Source: Lewinellaceae bacterium
Lineage (GTDB): Bacteria; Bacteroidota; Bacteroidia; Chitinophagales; Saprospiraceae
Direction of reading: 5' to 3'
Assembly: GCA_020636275.1 (NCBI GenBank)
Contig: JACJYD010000001.1
Coordinates: 1,302,001-1,366,000 of the forward strand
DNA: 64,000 bases
Shown here in pieces: positions 59,245 to 64,000 of the stretch; position 1 is the first letter of the stretch, and every line of letters starts with the position of its first letter. A program made the position numbers and the translations under genes. Below the pieces are notes generated by a model. That model saw only the letters and a program-made list of their open reading frames with translations, did no database searches and had not been told where the DNA came from.

Positions 59245-60066
59245 ATGGACCGCTCCTTCCTCGAACAACTCTACCAAGCCCATCAATCAAAAAAAGGCAT
59301 TCCTTCCCCGGCCATGGTCTGCAATGTGATCGACGGTTTGCTGGAGTTGATGTTTCCCGAACTGGCCGACCGGTCGTACTTCAACTTTCGCGACTTTGAG
59401 CTGCATGTCAACAGGGTGCGCCTGGAGTTGTACAACATCCTGACGAGGATAGAAGATTCCCTGGACCGCACGGTGGAAAATGTGGAGCAGGACTTTCTAG
59501 ACCGGCTTCCGGAGGTGCACAACTTCCTGATACAAGACGCCCAGGCCATCCTGTTGGGTGACCCCGCCGCGCAGAGTATGCGGGAGGTGATCCGCACCTA
59601 TCCGGGGTTTTACGCCATCGCCGTTTACCGCGTGGCGCATGAACTCTTCCGGCTCCAGGTACCTCTGATCCCGCGGATCCTCACCGAACATGCACACAGC
59701 CGGACCGGGATCGACATTCATCCCGCGGCACAGATCGGGGAGCGCTTTTGCATCGATCACGGCACGGGCATTGTTATTGGCGAAACCACCGCGATCGGCA
59801 ATGATGTCAAGATATACCAGGGCGTTACGCTCGGGGCCCTCAGCGTGGACAAGGAGATGGCCCAGACCAAACGGCATCCCACCATCGAAGACCGGGTGGT
59901 CATTTACTCCGGCGCCACGATCCTCGGTGGGAATACCGTCATCGGACACGATAGTATTATCGGAGGTAATGTGTGGGTGACCAAAAGCGTGCCACCCCAT
60001 TCCATGCTGTATTACCAAGCCGCTGCCCGGCAAGAGCTCAAAAAACCTGATCATCCGATCGCTTAA
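59245..60066 (+). CDS. cysE: serine O-acetyltransferase
   Basis: 273 residues. The N-terminal alpha-helical domain (1-~150) ends FYAIAVYRVAHELF, and the C-terminal left-handed beta helix contains GIDIHPAAQIGERFCIDHGTGIVIGETTAIG, in which the two histidines (IHP and DHG) are the catalytic ones, followed by VKIYQGVTLGALS, KRHPTIEDRVVIYSGATILG and GGNVWVTKSV. It converts serine and acetyl-CoA to O-acetylserine. It is followed by cysM, which uses that product. The distance between the two (118 bp) holds two back-to-back hairpins. Confidence 0.95.
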   Translation: MDRSFLEQLYQAHQSKKGIPSPAMVCNVIDGLLELMFPELADRSYFNFRDFELHVNRVRLELYNILTRIEDSLDRTVENVEQDFLDRLPEVHNFLIQDAQAILLGDPAAQSMREVIRTYPGFYAIAVYRVAHELFRLQVPLIPRILTEHAHSRTGIDIHPAAQIGERFCIDHGTGIVIGETTAIGNDVKIYQGVTLGALSVDKEMAQTKRHPTIEDRVVIYSGATILGGNTVIGHDSIIGGNVWVTKSVPPHSMLYYQAAARQELKKPDHPIA

Positions 60067-60080
60067 ATATACTATAGGAA

Positions 60081-60150
60081 AAGTGATTTGACGGCCGACG
60101 GCCGTCAAATCACTTGGGAGTATTGCGGCCGCCGGCCGCAATACTCCCAA
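60081..60150. terminator. two tandem perfect hairpins between cysE and cysM
   Basis: Hairpin 1: 16-bp arms 60081-60096 and 60100-60115, tip GCC-GAC-GGC. Hairpin 2: 17-bp arms 60114-60130 and 60134-60150, tip GCC-GCC-GGC. They share two bases. They would reduce read-through from cysE to cysM if active. Confidence 0.65.
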
Positions 60151-60184
60151 ATCAATTTTCTTTGAGTATTACACTGTAATTTAA

Positions 60185-61072
60185 ATGATGAATATGCCAA
60201 GCATCCTCGACCTCATCGGCAATACCCCGCAAGTGCAGATCACTCGCGTTATTCACCGGCCCGGCGTGGCCGTGATCGGAAAATTGGAAGGGCACAACCC
60301 AGGCGGAAGCGTTAAAGACCGGGCGGCTTACGGGATGATCAAAGGCGCCCTCGACCGGGGCGAACTGCAGCCCGGCATGCAGATGGTCGAAGCCACCAGC
60401 GGGAATACCGGTATTGCGCTGGCGATGATCGCTGCCCACTACGGGATACCCATCACCCTGATCATGCCGGAAAACTCGACCCAGGAGCGGGTCTCCACCA
60501 TGGAGGCCTACGGCGCTGAAGTGATCCTGACCCCCGCGGAAAAAACGATCGAATACTCCCGCGAACTGGCCGAGGAAATGGTGGCTCGGGGTGGGTATTA
60601 TATGCTCAATCAGTTTGCCAACCCCGATAATTACGGCATGCATTACCAAACTACCGGTCCGGAGATCTGGCGCGATACTGCAGGTGCGATCACGCATTTC
60701 GTATCCGCAATGGGCACGACCGGTACCATCATGGGTGTTTCCCGCTTCCTCAAGGAGCAAAATCCCGACATTCAGATCGTGGGCGTACAGCCGGTGGAGG
60801 GGTCCAATATTCCCGGCATCCGGCGCTGGTCGCCGGCCTTTTTGCCCAAGATCTACGAGGCCGAACGGGTGGATCGCCTCATCGATGTGTCGCGGAATGA
60901 AGCCATCGATATGGCCCGCCGTCTGGCTCGCGAGGAATCCATCTTCGCCGGCATGAGCTCCGGCGGCGCCGTCGCAGCCGCCGCCAAATTGGCCGCCGAA
61001 CTCGATCACGGGGTGGTCGTCTGCATCATCTGCGACCGGGGCGACAGGTATCTGTCTTCGGACTTGTTTTAG
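60185..61072 (+). CDS. cysM: cysteine synthase (CysM type)
   Basis: 295 residues of the O-acetylserine sulfhydrylase family, fold type II PLP enzymes. K44 in PGGSVKDRAA is the PLP lysine; the phosphate-binding loop is VSAMGTTGTIMGVS; the substrate loop is EATSGNTGIAL. The C-terminus is shorter than CysK, and the sequence matches CysM (cysteine synthase B), which can also use thiosulfate. It takes O-acetylserine from the upstream cysE product and sulfide to make cysteine. Start taken at 60185. Confidence 0.93.
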   Translation: MMNMPSILDLIGNTPQVQITRVIHRPGVAVIGKLEGHNPGGSVKDRAAYGMIKGALDRGELQPGMQMVEATSGNTGIALAMIAAHYGIPITLIMPENSTQERVSTMEAYGAEVILTPAEKTIEYSRELAEEMVARGGYYMLNQFANPDNYGMHYQTTGPEIWRDTAGAITHFVSAMGTTGTIMGVSRFLKEQNPDIQIVGVQPVEGSNIPGIRRWSPAFLPKIYEAERVDRLIDVSRNEAIDMARRLAREESIFAGMSSGGAVAAAAKLAAELDHGVVVCIICDRGDRYLSSDLF

Positions 61073-61189
61073 GGATGGCTGGAAAGTTGAAAAAAAGCCT
61101 GTTTTTTGTCAAAATTCTATTCCCTGTCGCTTCGAATCAAATAAAATAAAATGCTGCATTTTTGTTAAAAATAAAAATATGTGCGGATT

Positions 61190-61205
61190 TGTGACAAAAA
61201 TCACT
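61190..61205. promoter_or_regulatory. CRP/FNR-type dyad upstream of hox genes
   Basis: TGTGA-CAAAAA-TCACT is a one-mismatch match to the CRP-family consensus TGTGA-N6-TCACA. It is 73 bp before the hoxF start, in an AT-rich 205-bp leader with no other gene, so it could be an operator for a Crp/Fnr-family regulator responding to energy or oxygen state. Confidence 0.45.
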
Positions 61206-61277
61206 GTCCATTCCTAATTTTTATCATCACACGGGGGGTTTGAGTTCGGTATATTAGCCGTATCAAAATCCTTACCC

Positions 61278-63005
61278 ATGATGCAACGATGGCAGTTGCT
61301 TGATGAGTTGTGGCGCATCCAGGATGCACACGGCTTCTTGCCGGATGGGGAGATACATGTACTGGCTAATAAGTTGGGCATTTCGCTGGTCGAGTTGGAG
61401 GGAGTGATCTCCTTTTACCATTTCTTCCGGCGCCAGCCTTCCGGCAAATTCACCATTTATCTGAACAACAGTATTATTGCGGAAATGAACGGCCGGCAGG
61501 CTGTCAAGGAGGCATTCGAGAAGGCGACGGAGTGTAAATGGGGCCATTTGGACGACTCCTGCACCTTCGGCTTGTTCGACACCTCCTGCATCGGCTTGAG
61601 CGATCAGGAACCTGCAGCGCTGATCAATTTCCATCCATTTACCCGGCTGACCCCCGAGAAGGTCAACCGCATCGTCAAACAGCTTCGCTGGGGCGTTCCC
61701 ATTGAGCAACTGGCCGATACGGTGAGCAGCGAGGTGCAGTTCAAGCCCGACCGCGAGAGGACGGTCCTGTTGCGGGAGTTCGAGCCGGGGTCGATCGTAA
61801 AACGCCTTCCCGGGCTGAGCTCCGACGAGGTATTGCAGGCCATCCAGGAATCCCGGCTGGCCGGAAGGGGCGGAGCGGACTTCCCCGTCGCCCTCAAATG
61901 GAAAACCTGCCGCAGCTACGACCTCGAACCGAAATACATCGTCTGCAACGCCGACGAAGGAGAACCCGGCACGTTTAAAGATCGCTTTCTGCTGATGAAT
62001 TATCCCGGGCTGGTCCTGGAAGGAATGATCCTGGCCGGCTTTGTCATCCGGGCCAAAGAGGGCATTCTCTATTTGCGCGCAGAATACAAATACCTGGTAC
62101 CCGCCCTGGAAGCAGTGCTGGAAGAATACCGGGCAAAAGGGTGGCTCGGGAGGTCCATCGCTGGCATACCCGACTTTAATTTCGATATCCGCATCCAGTT
62201 GGGAGGCGGGGCTTATATATGTGGCGAGGAAACGGCCTTGCTCGAGTCGATGGAAGGGAAGCGGGGCGAATCCCGGGTAAAGATCTTCTTCCCGGCGGAG
62301 ATCGGGTTCCTCGGAAAACCCACTATCATCAGCAATGTCGAAACCTTTGCCGCCGCATCGCGGGTGATCGAACTGGGTTCGGATTTCTACCGCCGCCTCG
62401 GGACCGAAAAATCCCATGGTACGCGCTTGCTGAGTATTTCGGGCGATTGTGAACGCCCGGGGATCTACGAGGTCGAATGGGGTATTTCCATCGGACAGGT
62501 GCTCAGCCTTTGCGGAGCGAGGGATACGTTCTTCATGCAAGTCGGCGGCCCCGCCGGCACCCTGATCAGCCCGGCGCAATGGGAACACACCCTGAGTGCA
62601 GATGACATACCTTGCAACGGTTCATTTATGGTTTTTAACAAAAACCGGAACCTGATCAATACGTTGCGCAACTTTTGCGAGTTCTTCAAACACGAATCCT
62701 GCGGGGTTTGCACGCCTTGTCGCGCCGGCAACTTCATCCTCAGCCGGAAGATCGAAAAGTTTCAGAACAACCTCGGCGTGCCTTCCGACATGGAAGACAT
62801 GGCCAACTGGGGAGCCATCATGAAGATGACCTGCCGCTGCGGTCTGGGCCGTACCGCCCCCAATGCCCTGGTCGATGCCATCCAGCGTTTTCCCGGTGTG
62901 TTCGACCGACATATGGTTAAAGATATTTCTCCACTGGAAAAAGGTTTTGACCTCCAAAAAGCGGTCGAGGCCTATGAACGTGCTACGCAATATGAAAGAT
63001 CATAA
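61278..63005 (+). CDS. hoxF: HoxF: NAD(H)-binding diaphorase subunit of group 3d [NiFe]-hydrogenase
   Basis: 575 residues. Residues 1-~150 are a NuoE-like domain in which only one of the four usual [2Fe-2S] cysteines is recognisable (TSCIGLSDQEP; the C-x4-C pair is missing and the fourth is Ser). Residues ~170-560 are NuoF-like: GRGGADFPVALKWK (~196, NADH site; usual GAGFP reads GADFP), CNADEGEPGTFKDR (~224, FMN), GAYICGEETALLESMEG, and the [4Fe-4S] ligands in ESCGVCTPCRAGN (~474) and CRCGLG (~520). This two-domain form is the HoxF of soluble NAD-reducing hydrogenases. The next gene overlaps it by 14 bp and encodes HoxU and HoxY domains, which settles the assignment. Confidence 0.9.
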   Translation: MMQRWQLLDELWRIQDAHGFLPDGEIHVLANKLGISLVELEGVISFYHFFRRQPSGKFTIYLNNSIIAEMNGRQAVKEAFEKATECKWGHLDDSCTFGLFDTSCIGLSDQEPAALINFHPFTRLTPEKVNRIVKQLRWGVPIEQLADTVSSEVQFKPDRERTVLLREFEPGSIVKRLPGLSSDEVLQAIQESRLAGRGGADFPVALKWKTCRSYDLEPKYIVCNADEGEPGTFKDRFLLMNYPGLVLEGMILAGFVIRAKEGILYLRAEYKYLVPALEAVLEEYRAKGWLGRSIAGIPDFNFDIRIQLGGGAYICGEETALLESMEGKRGESRVKIFFPAEIGFLGKPTIISNVETFAAASRVIELGSDFYRRLGTEKSHGTRLLSISGDCERPGIYEVEWGISIGQVLSLCGARDTFFMQVGGPAGTLISPAQWEHTLSADDIPCNGSFMVFNKNRNLINTLRNFCEFFKHESCGVCTPCRAGNFILSRKIEKFQNNLGVPSDMEDMANWGAIMKMTCRCGLGRTAPNALVDAIQRFPGVFDRHMVKDISPLEKGFDLQKAVEAYERATQYERS

Positions 63006-64000
63006 AATCCATATCCATATCGATGGCAAGCCTTACGAGGCACAGGAGGGTCAGACTCTCCTGGATTTTGCCAAATCCAACGGGATCTTCCTGCCTTCCC
63101 TTTGCCACTATGAGCATATTTTTCCCCCGTTGGGTACTTGCAGGGTTTGTACCGTTAAGATCAACGGAAAACCGGTGGCCGGATGTATGACCACCCTGAA
63201 AGACGGAATATCGGTGGAGATCCACACCTCCGAACTCACCGACATCCGGAAGGCCATGGTCGAAATGCTCTTTGCCGAAGGGAACCACTTCTGTCCTTCC
63301 TGCCAAAAGAGCGGCGACTGCGACCTGCAGGGCCTTGGCTATCAACTGGGCGTCCGGGTAAGCCGGTTCCCCCACTTGTTCGTCGACCGCATCATCGATT
63401 TCAAGCCCCAACGGATGCTGATCGAACACAACCGCTGTATCCTCTGCCGTCGTTGCAGGGAAGAAGTGAAATCCCCGGATGGAAAAGACGTCTTCTCCTT
63501 CCTGCACCGGGGTGACCACACCGAGGTGGCTATCGACTACGAACAGGAGGCCAAACTCACTGAAGAGGAAGCCATTCGGGCGATGCATATCTGTCCTACC
63601 GGGGCTATCCTCGTGCGGGGGCAGAGCCAAACCCGCCCCATCGGGGAGCGCAAATACGACATGAACGAATCCAATACCGTCGAATCGGAGAAGATCCGGC
63701 TCCACCCCGTTCGCCACGAAGGAAAGCTGGTGGTGGCCACGACTTCCATGGCGGGCTGTTTCGGCTGCCACATGTCTTTGCTCGACATCGACGAAGAACT
63801 GCTCGACCTTTTTGAGCTGGTGGAGATCGACCGCTCCCCGCTGACCGATATCAAGAAGTTTACCAAACGGGCGGATGTCGGTATTCTGGAAGGAGGCTGC
63901 TGCAATTCGGACAATATCGAGGTCCTGAAAGAATTCCGGGAAAATTGCGATATCCTCATCGCGGTAGGGGAGTGCGCCATCTGGGGCGGCTTGCCCGCCA
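62992..64000 (+). CDS. hoxU-hoxY: HoxU-HoxY fusion (diaphorase small subunit plus hydrogenase small subunit), 3' end cut by window
   Basis: 336 codons open from ATG 62992 (62974 is a possible earlier start) to the window edge. Residues 1-~215 are HoxU: [2Fe-2S] C38, C50, C53, C65; second cluster ligands C101, C104, C110; [4Fe-4S] C149, C152, C155 with C201. Residues ~245-336 are HoxY, the small [NiFe]-hydrogenase subunit: C256 and C259 in AGCFGCHMSLLDIDEELL, then SPLTDIKKF, FRENCDILIAVGECAIWGG with C328. There is no stop between them, whereas HoxU and HoxY are separate proteins in the well-studied soluble hydrogenases. The large subunit HoxH should follow beyond the window. Confidence 0.9.
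   Translation, partial: MKDHKIHIHIDGKPYEAQEGQTLLDFAKSNGIFLPSLCHYEHIFPPLGTCRVCTVKINGKPVAGCMTTLKDGISVEIHTSELTDIRKAMVEMLFAEGNHFCPSCQKSGDCDLQGLGYQLGVRVSRFPHLFVDRIIDFKPQRMLIEHNRCILCRRCREEVKSPDGKDVFSFLHRGDHTEVAIDYEQEAKLTEEEAIRAMHICPTGAILVRGQSQTRPIGERKYDMNESNTVESEKIRLHPVRHEGKLVVATTSMAGCFGCHMSLLDIDEELLDLFELVEIDRSPLTDIKKFTKRADVGILEGGCCNSDNIEVLKEFRENCDILIAVGECAIWGGLPA

Overview
The window (64 kb, roughly mid-50s % GC) reads as chromosome from a free-living member of the Bacteroidota, most like the Saprospiria/Lewinella-Haliscomenobacter group. The reasons are the SusC/SusD pair, two-component propeller sensors with Y_Y_Y domains, type IX secretion C-terminal domains (both the 'PNP...' type A form and the gliding-motility type B form), lipoproteins, Bacteroidota-type -7 promoter boxes (TAnnTTTG) and a lack of strong Shine-Dalgarno sites. 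I see no rRNA, tRNA, CRISPR array, transposase or prophage.

Layout. 1-11154 (minus): an alpha-oxoamine synthase-type PLP enzyme (cut by the window start) and a sensory block of two propeller histidine kinases flanking a REC-kinase-REC-AraC hybrid. 11321-12710 (plus): an RpiB-like isomerase and a small AbiEii-type nucleotidyltransferase toxin with its partner. 12703-17177: a molybdenum hydroxylase locus (mocA, large TAT-exported Moco subunit, 2Fe-2S subunit, divergent xdhC). 17534-23659 (minus): a frameshifted GH97 glucosidase, a small secreted beta-sandwich protein, a MobB-like/MobA fusion, meaB, then an enoyl-CoA hydratase; a likely structured sRNA lies between the last two. 23825-38900: a GT35 phosphorylase homologue that lacks the PLP lysine, a ~2000-residue T9SS adhesin, a LEA-like protein (minus), aminopeptidase P, two cell-surface proteins, a Sua5-type synthase and a MATE pump. 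39139-54158: a SusCD locus with two giant FG-GAP/ASPIC lipoproteins and a GH65 hydrolase, divergent from a vanadium-haloperoxidase-like lipoprotein. 54541-61072: MFS transporter, hexapeptide acyltransferase, M1 peptidase, pyrE, cysE, cysM. 61278-64000: the start of a group 3d (NAD-linked) [NiFe]-hydrogenase operon, hoxF followed by an in-frame HoxU-HoxY fusion that runs off the window.

The most unusual content is intergenic. Almost every gene end carries an inverted repeat, and these fall into recognisable classes: (i) arms built from 7-bp or 8-bp tandem units (GAAGRGT; AGTTGAAR; TTTATRAG/GGTATGAG) that often begin exactly at, or supply, the stop codon; (ii) long perfect hairpins with unrelated arms but a shared GC tip GCC-N3-GGC (or GGC-TGC-GCC); (iii) 230-345 bp nested fold-back elements, two of which share a terminal repeat ending CATCCCGAATTTT. 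In addition there is a run of five AAACG-S-CGTTT dyads spaced about two helical turns apart before aminopeptidase P, and a 31-bp element repeated upstream of the PLP enzyme and of one sensor kinase.

Functionally the window combines outer-membrane glycan uptake and processing, surface proteins exported by T9SS, sensing of extracellular ligands, molybdenum-enzyme maturation, cysteine synthesis and NAD-linked hydrogen metabolism. All functional statements are from reading the sequence and family knowledge; no database search was run.
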